A DNA stretch of 64,000 nucleotides from Marinobacter salicampi (lineage in GTDB: Bacteria; Pseudomonadota; Gammaproteobacteria; Pseudomonadales; Oleiphilaceae). How positions within the stretch are numbered: the first letter of the stretch is position 1; each line of letters opens with the position of its first letter. The notes below the pieces were generated by a model. The model was not told where the DNA came from, made no database searches, and was given only the letters and a program-made list of their open reading frames with translations. The position numbers and the translations under genes were made by a program. Positions 16,748 through 26,710 of the stretch are shown here, piece after piece. Where the stretch lies: assembly GCF_011074795.1 (NCBI RefSeq), contig NZ_JAAMPF010000002.1, positions 1 through 64,000 on the forward strand, given 5' to 3'.

Positions 16748-17971
16748 ATGCCAGATACCGCGAATAACGCCGCACAGAATCCACCGCGGAAGATCAAGTA
16801 TCGCAAGACCAAGGCTCGCTGGCACCCCGCAATGCAGGCGATCCCGGTACCGGGCATCCGGCGCATGGTAAACCTGGCGTCCACCATGAAGGACGTCATT
16901 CACCTGTCCATTGGTCAGCCTGACCTGCCGACCCCCAAACATATTATTGACGCCTACATAGACGCGCTGAATGCAGGACAGACCGGCTACACCATGGACG
17001 CCGGCCTGCCTGAACTGCTCGTGGCGCTGCGGGATTATTACAGCAAGCGGTACGACCGCAAGCTGACCCGTGACAACATTCTGGTAACGAGTGGCGCCAC
17101 CGAGGCCATGTACCTGGCGCTGTCGGCGACCTCGGCCCCCGGTCGCCAGTTTATCGTGACTGATCCCTCGTTCCTGCTTTATGCCCCCCTTATCCGCATG
17201 AACGGCGGTGAAGTGAAGTTCGTGCCCACCCGTATCGAGAATAACCACCAGCTCGACCCGGATGAAGTCATCAAGGCCATGGGGCCCCGCACCTTTGCCA
17301 TCGTGCTGAATTCGCCCAACAACCCCACCGGGGCGGTCTACCCCAAGAGCACGATCGAAAAGATTGTTGAGGAATGCGCGTATAGGGGCATCCAGGTGTT
17401 CAGTGACGAGGTCTACGACCACCTGATTCTTGACGACGAAGAGTATGCCAGTGTGCTTCGGTGCAGTGTCGACCTGGACAACATCATGTGCATCAGCAGC
17501 TTTTCCAAGACCTTCAGCATGGCGGGCCTGCGGGTGGGCTGGGTGATTTCCAGTCAGGCCACCATCAAGTCCCTCAGACGCTACCATATGTTCACCACCT
17601 CGGTGGCCAATACCCCGTCCCAGTTTGCCGGGGTAGCAGCTCTGACCGGCGACCAGCAGTGCGTGCGAGATATGGTGTCCATTTACCGGGAGCGTCGCGA
17701 CCGCATTGTCGAGCTGATCAACCAGACGCCACACATGACCGGCTACACCCCCGGCGGCGCCTTCTTCGCCTTTCCTGATCTGCCCCTGCATGTGGACGGC
17801 TCAGACCTGGCCCTTCGTATGCTCAAGGAAACCGGAGTCTGCGTGGTTCCGGGGGATGCCTTTGGTGAAAGCACGACCAACGCACTGCGATTCAGCTTCT
17901 CGGCGTCGGTGGAAACCATTGAGAGTGCCTTTGACCGGATCATTCCCTGGATGGCCAAGCAGAAGTTCTAA
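16748..17971 (+). CDS. PLP-dependent aminotransferase (class I/II)
   Basis: A 407-residue fold-type I aminotransferase. The pyridoxal lysine is in SSFSKTFSMAGLRVGW, the NNPTG motif in NSPNNPTGAVYP, and the phosphate-binding Arg in the same SFSK..R segment. It begins with a charged tail (KIKYRKTKARWHP). The family includes aspartate, alanine and aromatic aminotransferases, and I cannot tell the amino donor. The ATG follows AGGAGGACAC, a strong ribosome site; an in-frame ATG upstream at 16658 has none. A small Cys-rich gene follows. Confidence 0.92.
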   Translation: MPDTANNAAQNPPRKIKYRKTKARWHPAMQAIPVPGIRRMVNLASTMKDVIHLSIGQPDLPTPKHIIDAYIDALNAGQTGYTMDAGLPELLVALRDYYSKRYDRKLTRDNILVTSGATEAMYLALSATSAPGRQFIVTDPSFLLYAPLIRMNGGEVKFVPTRIENNHQLDPDEVIKAMGPRTFAIVLNSPNNPTGAVYPKSTIEKIVEECAYRGIQVFSDEVYDHLILDDEEYASVLRCSVDLDNIMCISSFSKTFSMAGLRVGWVISSQATIKSLRRYHMFTTSVANTPSQFAGVAALTGDQQCVRDMVSIYRERRDRIVELINQTPHMTGYTPGGAFFAFPDLPLHVDGSDLALRMLKETGVCVVPGDAFGESTTNALRFSFSASVETIESAFDRIIPWMAKQKF

Positions 17972-18033
17972 CATCCTTAGGTGCAAGGGCAGGATCTGAC
18001 CTAGCATTACATTAACACCTGACAGAGAGACGC

Positions 18034-18243
18034 ATGAGAATGGGGTCGGACATGACAGAGCTCCAGTACACTTCCATCCAGTGCCCTTATTGCTGGGAGG
18101 CGCTGGAGATCGCTATCGACCCCTCGGTTTCGGATCAGGAATACGTGGAGGACTGCCAGGTCTGCTGCCAGCCGATTCTTATTCACGCGGTTTTTAATGA
18201 AAGTCAGCAACTGGCAGTCTCGGTGACGCCCGAAAACGAGTAG
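18034..18243 (+). CDS. CPXCG-motif cysteine-rich protein
   Basis: A 69-residue protein with two Cys pairs, CPYC and CQVCCQP, about 26 residues apart, a likely zinc knuckle. This matches the CPXCG-motif small protein family of gammaproteobacteria, whose function is unknown; the first pair here reads CPYCW rather than CPYCG. ATGs at 18034 and 18052 are both possible: the first follows GAGAGAC, the second GGGGTC. It is 62 bp after the aminotransferase on the same strand. Confidence 0.85.
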   Translation: MRMGSDMTELQYTSIQCPYCWEALEIAIDPSVSDQEYVEDCQVCCQPILIHAVFNESQQLAVSVTPENE

Positions 18244-18271
18244 GGGCTGCCAAGGTCAGGTCGGACGAGCC

Positions 18272-18874
18272 TTAATGGAAGAGCACCGCCAGTTCCCGGA
18301 AATGGTCAATCACATAGGCGGCTTCGGACACAAACGCGCTGTTTTTCCTGTTGCGGTAGAGGCAGCCGGCCATGCCGGCACGCCGGGCAGCTGTCAGGTC
18401 ATCAATAAAATCACCCACGTACATCATGCGGGCAGGCATCAGTCCGAAATGCCGGGCGATGCGCAGGAGGCCCTCCGGATCAGGCTTGGGGGCACAGTCT
18501 TCCCGGGTGATTATGCGGCTTATGGGGATATCCAGCGCCTCACAGGTTTTGCGGGTGGCTGCGCGGCTGTTCCGGGTCAGTATGGCCGTGGGGATACCGG
18601 CATCGTTGAGCGTTTCGAGCAGTGACCGTGCGCCCGGCATCCAACTTGCACGCATGGCGCCGGCCATTTCGTGCCGAGCGATCACCCCGTGGGCATGGTC
18701 AACGGCGCGGGCATCGCTCAGTGTTTCGATGTGCTCCAGCAGCCCCACGCCGTCAGGAAACCCGAGTTCCTTGCGAATGGCTACGAAATCCAGGGCGGAA
18801 TCCACGAGGGTGCCATCCAGGTCAAAGGCGATACCCCGCACCTGTGATCTGTCCAGCTCAGTCAGCCGTCGCAT
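18272..18874 (-). CDS. HAD-superfamily hydrolase (Gph/YqaB-like)
   Basis: A 200-residue haloacid-dehalogenase phosphatase. Motif I is FDLDGTLVDS, motif II lies in ILTRNS, motif III Lys is in CAPKPDPEG, and motif IV is VGDFIDDLTAA. A small helical cap lies between motifs I and II. It likely dephosphorylates a small metabolite; phosphoglycolate is one option. The start at 18874 (MRRLTELDRSQ) follows AGGAG; upstream frame is not homologous. It is divergent from the lipoprotein gene, with 91 bp between. Confidence 0.88.
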   Translation of the reverse strand: MRRLTELDRSQVRGIAFDLDGTLVDSALDFVAIRKELGFPDGVGLLEHIETLSDARAVDHAHGVIARHEMAGAMRASWMPGARSLLETLNDAGIPTAILTRNSRAATRKTCEALDIPISRIITREDCAPKPDPEGLLRIARHFGLMPARMMYVGDFIDDLTAARRAGMAGCLYRNRKNSAFVSEAAYVIDHFRELAVLFH

Positions 18875-18965
18875 TGTGTCTCCTAACGCGTCATTAATGA
18901 ATTCCTGCTTGCTCCCGGTCGGGGGCATGTCTCAGGATACAACCTGCTAATCAGGAGGTCGGACC

Positions 18966-19523
18966 ATGTTACGTTTTCTCAGCCTACTCGTGGTTGTTGC
19001 TTTTTCACTGGCCGGCTGTGCCAGTTTTTCGCCCTATTCTATCAGCGAAGGCACCCTGGAGCGTAACCTCCAGAATGTGATCGAGAACTTTGACCGGCAA
19101 CAGCTGCGTGCCGGCTCGCCACTCAGCGTGTCCATGAGCGATGCCGATATCACCCTGGGACCGGATGGCCGGGACGTGGCCGTCCTCGATCTGGCAGGGC
19201 AGGTGTCGGTCAATGTGCTCGCCGCCCGCCTGCCGGTCGATATTGTGCTCAAGCTGGAAGGGGCACCGGTTTACGACAGCGAAGAAAAGGCTGTCTACCT
19301 GCGCCGCCTCAAGTTGCTGGACAGCCGCATTGATTCGCCGATGTTCAGCGGCGACCTCAAGCCCATCACCGATAACGTCATGCGCGTGGTCGCCCAGATG
19401 CTGGAAACCATGCCGATTTACCGTCTGGATGACAGCGATATCAGGCAGCGCCTGTTCGGGGTGGTCCCCATGGACATCCGGGTCGCGCCCGGCCGGCTCG
19501 AATTCGTGACCAGGGAAAACTGA
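18966..19523 (+). CDS. DUF1439 lipoprotein (YceB-like)
   Basis: A 185-residue outer-envelope lipoprotein. The signal MLRFLSLLVVVAFSLAGC ends in a lipobox (LAGC, Cys18). The remainder fits DUF1439, like E. coli YceB, a predicted lipid-binding TULIP-like protein of unknown role. SD is AGGAGG. The next gene (DUF1415) starts 3 bases after the stop, so they form an operon. Confidence 0.87.
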   Translation: MLRFLSLLVVVAFSLAGCASFSPYSISEGTLERNLQNVIENFDRQQLRAGSPLSVSMSDADITLGPDGRDVAVLDLAGQVSVNVLAARLPVDIVLKLEGAPVYDSEEKAVYLRRLKLLDSRIDSPMFSGDLKPITDNVMRVVAQMLETMPIYRLDDSDIRQRLFGVVPMDIRVAPGRLEFVTREN

Positions 19524-19526
19524 ATC

Positions 19527-20099
19527 GTGTCCTCTCCTGAGCCCCGACCCTGCCCTGCCATCGCCGAGACCCGGCAGTGGCTAGAGCGCGCCGTTATCGG
19601 ATTGAACCTGTGCCCATTCGCCCGGAGCCCCTACCAGAAACAGCAGGTTCGCTTTGAGGTGTCAGAGGCCCGGACACCGGAAGCGCTGCTGGATGACCTT
19701 CTGCAAAGTCTTCAGGCGCTTGCTGCAGCCGATCCATCGGAATGGGAAACCACCCTGCTGATCCACCCTCACGTTCTCAATGATTTTTACGATTACGTGG
19801 ATTTTCTGGCCGTCGCTGACCATGCTCTGGAAGTCGCCAGCCTCGATGGCATTCTGCAGATAGCCAGCTTCCACCCGGACTACTGCTTTGCCGACAGTGA
19901 TCCCGGGGCGGTCGACAACAATACCAACCGCTCCCCCTACCCCACCTTGCACCTGCTAAGGGAAACCAGCATCACCCGGGCTACCGAAACCATGGCCGAT
20001 ACCGATGCCATCTACCGTAATAACATAGCCCTGCTAAGGCGACTCGGAACAGAGGGCTGGAACCAGCTCTGGAAGAAAGACGGAAGCAAAAGCAACTGA
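19527..20099 (+). CDS. DUF1415 family protein
   Basis: A 190-residue soluble protein matching DUF1415. Diagnostic segments are WLERAVIGLNLCPFA, an HPDYCFAD segment and NRSPYPTLHLLRE. Function is unknown; the conserved Cys, His and Arg residues suggest an enzyme. The start codon is GTG, directly after the DUF1439 stop. A convergent terminator follows. Confidence 0.9.
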   Translation: MSSPEPRPCPAIAETRQWLERAVIGLNLCPFARSPYQKQQVRFEVSEARTPEALLDDLLQSLQALAAADPSEWETTLLIHPHVLNDFYDYVDFLAVADHALEVASLDGILQIASFHPDYCFADSDPGAVDNNTNRSPYPTLHLLRETSITRATETMADTDAIYRNNIALLRRLGTEGWNQLWKKDGSKSN

Positions 20100-20112
20100 T
20101 TGCTCAGAAAGA

Positions 20113-20150
20113 CATAAAAAAGGGGCCAGTCTGAACCGGCCCCGTTTGCG
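20113..20150. terminator. Bidirectional terminator between DUF1415 gene and response regulator gene
   Basis: GGGGCC (20122-20127) pairs with GGCCCC (20138-20143). The A-run at 20115-20121 gives a T-run on the minus strand, so it ends the acs-response regulator transcript well and the plus-strand transcript less well. Confidence 0.8.
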
Positions 20151-20173
20151 TTTTGCGTTGCCCAGCCCCGGTT

Positions 20174-20842
20174 TTACTGACTGCCGGACAGGGAGGTATC
20201 TGAAGGATCAATCTCCATTTGCTGTATGGCGATCACCGCCTGAGTCCGGTTGCGGACCCCAAGCTTTCGAAACACAGCGGTAATATGCGCCTTGATAGTC
20301 GCTTCCGATACATCCAGATCGTAGGCGATCTGCTTATTCAACAGACCTTCTGCCAGCATTCCCAGCACCCGGAACTGCTGGGGCGTCAGGGAGGCCAGCT
20401 TGTCTGAGAAGTCCGTGGTATCACCGTGCAGACGCTCGATCTTGTCGGCAACCCCGGCCGGCAACCACACATCCCCTCCCAGCACATCCTGAATTGCCTG
20501 GGTTATGGTCGGCAGTGGTGCCGATTTCGGGATAAACCCGGACGCCCCGTAATCGATGGACCGGCGCATGACCTGCAGTTCCTCGGAACCGGACACAACC
20601 ACAACTGGCAGGCCCGGGTATTGTCCTCGCATGAATACGAGTCCCGAGAAGCCATGGGCCCCCGGCATGTTCAGATCCAGCAGAACCAGATCCGCATCCG
20701 GGTGAGCCTCCACTGCCGCCTGCAGAGCCTTGATGCTTTCGACCTCTACGGTCTTTGCATCGGGAACTGCCTGATTCACCGCCTGCTTCAACGCAGCTCG
20801 AAACAGGGGGTGATCATCGGCAATGATTATCTGTTGTGCCAT
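20174..20842 (-). CDS. NarL/FixJ-type response regulator, CrbR/ErdR-like
   Basis: A 222-residue response regulator. The receiver has DD at 9-10, phospho-Asp56 in LLDLNMP, Ser/Thr in VVSGS and Lys in PKSAPLP. The C-terminal LuxR-type helix-turn-helix is LLNKQIAYDLDVSEATIKAH. It lies 40 bp downstream of acs on the same strand. Regulators of this type (CrbR in Vibrio, ErdR in Pseudomonas) activate acs with a membrane kinase (CrbS). No cognate kinase is in the window. It probably controls acs and its own transcript, but that is inference. Confidence 0.88.
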   Translation of the reverse strand: MAQQIIIADDHPLFRAALKQAVNQAVPDAKTVEVESIKALQAAVEAHPDADLVLLDLNMPGAHGFSGLVFMRGQYPGLPVVVVSGSEELQVMRRSIDYGASGFIPKSAPLPTITQAIQDVLGGDVWLPAGVADKIERLHGDTTDFSDKLASLTPQQFRVLGMLAEGLLNKQIAYDLDVSEATIKAHITAVFRKLGVRNRTQAVIAIQQMEIDPSDTSLSGSQ

Positions 20843-20882
20843 TCAGTCGATTCCTCGCGGTTTTAGGGTCACGCTACGGCCA

Positions 20883-22832
<1,950 letters not shown>

Positions 22833-23153
22833 TGTGTTCCCCCTTAGATGACGTGCTAATTATTATGAATTTTGTTGTTAACAGGTCCGGGATCACAGGT
22901 TCTGAACAGAACCGGAGTTCTGCAGAAATAGCACCAGGTGTCCCTCCAGAAATTATCCTTCTAGTTCACCACGGGCAGTGCAATGCAATGAATTAGACTA
23001 ACGTCCTAATTCCACACGAAAATCGGACCAGCGCAGAAACATGGGTCCACAGGCATACCTGGAATCATAGACCCTGAAACAGCTGGTAACAAAGACAGGT
23101 AGCGATCAGAGGCGGGAGAGCCCCTTTTGGGCATGAGTGAAGCGACATAAAAA
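22833..23153. other. Intergenic region upstream of acs
   Basis: About 320 bases between the acs start and the terminator of the fatty acyl-CoA reductase gene. It holds the acs promoter region with the two dyads described separately. The part nearer 23153 shows nothing I can name. Both flanking genes are on the minus strand, so the far gene ends into this region. Confidence 0.6.
22898..22927. promoter_or_regulatory. Two operator-like dyads upstream of acs
   Basis: GGTTCTG-AA-CAGAACC (22898-22913) is a perfect inverted repeat; TTCTGCAGAA (22918-22927) is a second perfect palindrome with the same half-sites, 17 bases centre to centre. On the minus strand a CATAAT hexamer (22862-22867) could be the -10 box, which would place the dyads near -50 and -67. 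That is typical for an activator such as the neighbouring response regulator. The -35 hexamer is poor, as often at activator-dependent promoters. Confidence 0.5.
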
Positions 23154-23194
23154 ATGGGACGGGTTGACCTCCAGGAAAGCTCAACCCGTCCCAT
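23145..23194 (-). terminator. Rho-independent terminator of the fatty acyl-CoA reductase gene
   Basis: A perfect 14-bp stem, ATGGGACGGGTTGA (23154-23167) with TCAACCCGTCCCAT (23181-23194), with a 13-base loop. On the minus strand the stem is followed by TTTTTTAT. It lies about 50 bases after the stop of the gene at 23246. Confidence 0.92.
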
Positions 23195-23245
23195 CCAGCG
23201 CCCTGAGGATGTCATAGCGATGTGCCGGGACTCAGCAACAACCGG

Positions 23246-24781
23246 TCAGGCAGCCTTACGCACTTTCCGCGTATTGAGCCGATAGACTTTGCGCTCGCTC
23301 AAAGCGTAACGGTTCAGTCCGGCCAGGTGGATTTTTCTCAGATATGTGGGCCAGTTGATCTGTCTCGGGTCGACCGGGAAAAGGGCTTGATCTGTTTTCC
23401 CCAGACGTTGCGACAAAGAGATCAGCTGCTCGTTGTGGAACACATAGTCCGGTGCTGTATAGAAACCGAAGATAGTGGCCAGCGACCGGGTGGTGTCGAT
23501 GTTCTTCAACAACTTCAGCTCCACCGGCTGGCCTGCCATTTTCAGGGCACGGTCAAGAATCGACAGGGGTACCCGCGCACCGCTGATAACAGTGTCGAAC
23601 AGTCTCCGATTGACAGCGATGAAGGGCTTTGTCGGCTGGCGGTAAAAGAGGTGTTCGTATTCGGCGTAGTTGGTTTTGGCCTCTTCCATCAGGTAGTCGA
23701 TAAACTGACCCAGGCGGATCGGATTGGAAGAGCCGCTGCAACACTGATAAACCCGATGGCGGCCCGGTTCGGCCAGGGCCTCGGTCAGCGAAAGTATGAT
23801 GCTATTGGCCACAAGATCCACGGGAATGACATCAATAATGCCACTGCGCTTGCCGGGAAACAGGCTCACTTTGCCACGGGCATAGGCCAGGATAATGGCG
23901 TCCGCCACTTTTACACCCTCGATCCAACCCGGCGCAGGCTCCTCCAGGGCGCTTTCAATGATTGACGGGCGCAGTATGGTAAGGGACTGGCCCTGCAAGG
24001 CTTTCATGAGCAATTGCTCACCAAGCCATTTGGTGAAGGTGTAGGTATCGCTCCAGCCATAATGATTGGCTTCGCGGATACCAAGCTCCACCAGTTTTTT
24101 CTCAAGCAACCTGCCGCTGTAGCGGGATCTGACATCGGCGATTTTGTCCTGCAACAGCAGAATCAGCTCGTCAACCTCATAAAACCCCTGTTGACTCTTG
24201 GGGATGGCAGCCCCTACCGGCCGAATGACCTGCTCATGGACCTGGCCCGAGTTCTTGCCGTTAACATAACAGGTGGAAACCTGAACCACCGGCAGCCCCC
24301 CGGCCGATTTGGCGAAGCTCGCGATATTATTGAGACACAGGGTATTTATGGCCAGGGCCTTGTCCAGCTCTTCGCGGAAATTGACGCTGGCAGCACAATT
24401 GATCACCGCGTCGAGCTTTTCGGACAACTGGTCATACTGGTCCCGGGGAAGCCCGAACAGGGGTTCCGTCACCTCGCCGGTGACACAGGTAAGCTTGCTT
24501 TCAAGGAAGCTGTCGAAACCCTCGCCGTCTTCAAGCTTACGGCGCTCGAATACCGAAGAAGTGGCGATCTCGTTAAGAAACCGTTCACGGGCGTTCGGGT
24601 AGCGGGCGTTCCCGCGGATCAGCAGGCATATACCGCCAATATCCGGCACTGTCCGCATGAGCTTTTCCAATACCACCTTGCCTAAAAATCCGCTGGTACC
24701 TGTGATAAGGACGTGCTTGCCGCGAAGCTGGGAGAGAACCCGAGAGGCCGCCTCTCCTGAAACCTGCTGCTGTGATGCCAT
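23246..24781 (-). CDS. Alcohol-forming fatty acyl-CoA reductase (wax-ester pathway)
   Basis: A 511-residue extended SDR with a male-sterility/FAR domain. The NADP motif GTSGFLG is at 28-34, and the catalytic YTFTK at 247-251. FVNFREELDKALAINT-like and WIEGVKVADAIILAYA segments are very close, from memory, to the roughly 513-residue Marinobacter reductase that turns fatty acyl-CoA or aldehyde into fatty alcohol. That alcohol is esterified to wax by a WS/DGAT enzyme, which is not in the window. The ATG at 24781 follows AAGGAG; a longer frame upstream is not homologous. It is a single-gene transcript with a strong terminator, plus a possible sigma-54 site upstream. Confidence 0.93.
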   Translation of the reverse strand: MASQQQVSGEAASRVLSQLRGKHVLITGTSGFLGKVVLEKLMRTVPDIGGICLLIRGNARYPNARERFLNEIATSSVFERRKLEDGEGFDSFLESKLTCVTGEVTEPLFGLPRDQYDQLSEKLDAVINCAASVNFREELDKALAINTLCLNNIASFAKSAGGLPVVQVSTCYVNGKNSGQVHEQVIRPVGAAIPKSQQGFYEVDELILLLQDKIADVRSRYSGRLLEKKLVELGIREANHYGWSDTYTFTKWLGEQLLMKALQGQSLTILRPSIIESALEEPAPGWIEGVKVADAIILAYARGKVSLFPGKRSGIIDVIPVDLVANSIILSLTEALAEPGRHRVYQCCSGSSNPIRLGQFIDYLMEEAKTNYAEYEHLFYRQPTKPFIAVNRRLFDTVISGARVPLSILDRALKMAGQPVELKLLKNIDTTRSLATIFGFYTAPDYVFHNEQLISLSQRLGKTDQALFPVDPRQINWPTYLRKIHLAGLNRYALSERKVYRLNTRKVRKAA

Positions 24782-25099
24782 AACCCTGAACTCCTTCTCG
24801 ACTATTTTTGATCCGGTCCATGGATTCCGGAGACTGTTCAACAAACAAACCTGCCCGCCCCGACAATCCGGTCGTCCTTGAGGAAAACCTCACCGGCCGC
24901 GCTGGGGAAGAAGCATGTAATGCGCCAGTACATTGAAGGCGTCGCTCCGAGAGCGATCGAAGCCCAAATAACTGCGTTCATTTATTGCGCAATGATCGCA
25001 TATTGTCGGTAACAAAGGGGTGACACGCTGCAAGAAAAATAACAAAAAAACACTACCGGAAGCCCTGCCATGCGTGGTGGCTGTTCAGATCAGCCAACC
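24782..25099. other. Intergenic region upstream of the fatty acyl-CoA reductase gene
   Basis: About 318 bases. It contains a possible sigma-54 element (24912-24927) reading toward the reductase. The part near 25000-25060 is A-rich and follows the stop of the MinD-like gene, but no clear terminator hairpin is seen. No gene fits here. Confidence 0.5.
24912..24927 (-). promoter_or_regulatory. Possible sigma-54 promoter of the fatty acyl-CoA reductase gene
   Basis: On the minus strand the sequence TGGCGCATTACATGCT has the invariant GG and GC at the correct 10-base spacing, plus C4, C6 and T13 of the consensus TGGCACGN4TTGCA. It would start transcription about 120 bases before the ATG. It is a single weak-to-fair match with no enhancer site identified, so the call is tentative. 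Confidence 0.35.
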
Positions 25100-26449
25100 C
25101 TAGCCGGACCGCTCGGTAAGCGACCTTAGAAAGCGGTCGAGGGAAACGTCCACCGGCTGTTCCCGCATGGCTTTGAGCAAACGGTCCTGATCCCCGAAAA
25201 TGACCTGGTCATACCGGGGCTCCAGGGTCTTGAACCCGGCCAATTCGGAGGTTTCGGGAGCTTTTGCCGGCGCCATCTGATCGGCCAGGTGGCGCAGATG
25301 GGTGGCAAGGTGCTGGCGATGGCCGGGCGCCAGTGAGTTCCAGTCCAGGGAGGCAAGCCCAGTCTGAACGATTTCGATGGTGTCCTCATCCATGGTGCGC
25401 CCCAACAGCGCGAACCAGGCCATAAATGCCTCATAACGCAGCATCCCATGACCATCGTCATCCTTCAGCAGTGCCCCCAGTTCGGCCACCAGCCTGCCTG
25501 CCCGATCCTCGGGGGCTTCCGCAACGCCAGCCGGCTTGGCATCGGTATCGGCAGCCGCCGGAGCTGCTACCCGCCCATGAATATTGCCCTCGTGCCCATC
25601 CCGTGAGCTCTCCGCCACGCGGCCCTTTTTTGCGATCTGGTGCCAATAAGCCGCAATACCCGCTTTACGAGGCGGCAATTGGTCCAGGCGGACCTTCACC
25701 ATGTCGGCCAGCACCCGGAACTGGCGGCTGGACGGGTCAGATTCCGGCATCAGCGCAACAGGTCGCTGATTGATAATCGACTGGCGCAGGGTTTCATCGC
25801 GCCAGATAGCGCCCAGATAGTGCGGCTGGATACTGAGGTGACGCTGAAGCGCCCCGGCAAAGCGCTGGAACACCGAGCGTGCCTGACTGGCGCCCTGGGC
25901 CATGTTGACCAGGACACTCGGGGTACGGCGGTAGCCGCGGCGCTGCAGCACCTTAAGCAGTGAAAAGGCGTCGGTCAGAGCGGTCGGGTCCGGAGTCACT
26001 ACCACGCATGCCATGCCGGCAGCGGCAATCATGTGAAGCACCACAGGCTGAAGGCCGGCAGCGGTATCGATCAATACATACTCGTAGTGCCGCTCGAGCT
26101 CGGCCAGAGAGCGCAGAAGCTCAAAACTGTCGGCCTCTGCCATGTCCATACACTTCTGGACACCAGACGCGCCAGGGATGATGTCGAGGCCGAAGGGTGC
26201 CGACATCAGGGTGTCTGTGAGGGAACATCGTTTATCAAGGAAGTCGGCCAGGGTCCGGTCCGGGTACTGGCCCAGCATGATGCTTATGTTTGCCAGGTCG
26301 GTATCCCCGTCAAGCAAAAGCACACGGCTGCCCTCACGGGCCAGAGTAAGGGCAAGATTAAGCGCTACCGAAGTTTTACCGACCCCACCCTTGCCTCCGG
26401 TGATGGCAAGAATTCGTGGCTGGCGCGATACAGGTTTAGAGTCCGTCAT
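25100..26449 (-). CDS. MinD/ParA-family ATPase with long C-terminal extension
   Basis: A 449-residue protein. Residues 1-270 are a MinD/FlhG-like ATPase: deviant Walker A GGKGGVGKTS near residue 18, switch region LLLDGDTDLANISIMLG, Walker B region VLIDTAAGL. FlhG-type proteins stop near 280 residues, so about 180 residues are extra. The extension begins with a basic stretch, then an Ala/Pro-rich linker, then a helical domain I do not recognize. It is not in a flagellar operon. It is divergent from the HDOD-kinase gene, and together they could form a localization/signalling unit. The start at 26449 (MTDSKPVSR) has only a weak AGG ribosome site. Confidence 0.85.
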   Translation of the reverse strand: MTDSKPVSRQPRILAITGGKGGVGKTSVALNLALTLAREGSRVLLLDGDTDLANISIMLGQYPDRTLADFLDKRCSLTDTLMSAPFGLDIIPGASGVQKCMDMAEADSFELLRSLAELERHYEYVLIDTAAGLQPVVLHMIAAAGMACVVVTPDPTALTDAFSLLKVLQRRGYRRTPSVLVNMAQGASQARSVFQRFAGALQRHLSIQPHYLGAIWRDETLRQSIINQRPVALMPESDPSSRQFRVLADMVKVRLDQLPPRKAGIAAYWHQIAKKGRVAESSRDGHEGNIHGRVAAPAAADTDAKPAGVAEAPEDRAGRLVAELGALLKDDDGHGMLRYEAFMAWFALLGRTMDEDTIEIVQTGLASLDWNSLAPGHRQHLATHLRHLADQMAPAKAPETSELAGFKTLEPRYDQVIFGDQDRLLKAMREQPVDVSLDRFLRSLTERSG

Positions 26450-26621
26450 TAACCTATCTTTAATCTGCTGATTAGCCGCTCGGTCAGCGCTGGGCGCTCC
26501 GACAAGTAGACGCAATGGCCAGTGTAGCCTGAAGATGCGTCAAAATATAAGCACAAACGGGACATCCGTCTCAGCCATGTGACAGGATTTTACTTTAAAA
26601 AATGGTAACGGACGCACACCG

Positions 26622-26637
26622 TGGCTTATAGTTTGCT
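26622..26637 (+). promoter_or_regulatory. Sigma-54 promoter element upstream of the HDOD kinase gene
   Basis: TGGCTTATAGTTTGCT has the -24 GG (26623-26624) and -12 GC (26635-26636) at exact spacing, with a full TGGC and TTGC match. It is about 80 bases before the likely start codon, in an otherwise AT-rich leader. An RpoN-dependent gene fits a signalling role. No enhancer-binding protein or its site is visible. Confidence 0.55.
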
Positions 26638-26710
26638 TAATTAAGCGACAATAAATTTTAAGATACCTGGTTTATTGTCTAAGCTCTTGCCATACGTATA
26701 TTTAATTGAC

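Noticed and set aside
22921..22936. Sigma-54-like element upstream of acs (TGGTGCTATTTCTGCA on the minus strand)
   Set aside because: GG and GC spacing fits, but C4 and T12 of the consensus are missing, and it overlaps the dyads. Acetate regulators of this type normally act with sigma-70.
25400..25470. EF-hand-like loop (DDDGHGMLRYEAF) in the MinD-like protein extension
   Set aside because: The fifth and twelfth ligand positions do not fit a calcium-binding loop, and no second EF-hand is present, so it is probably chance.
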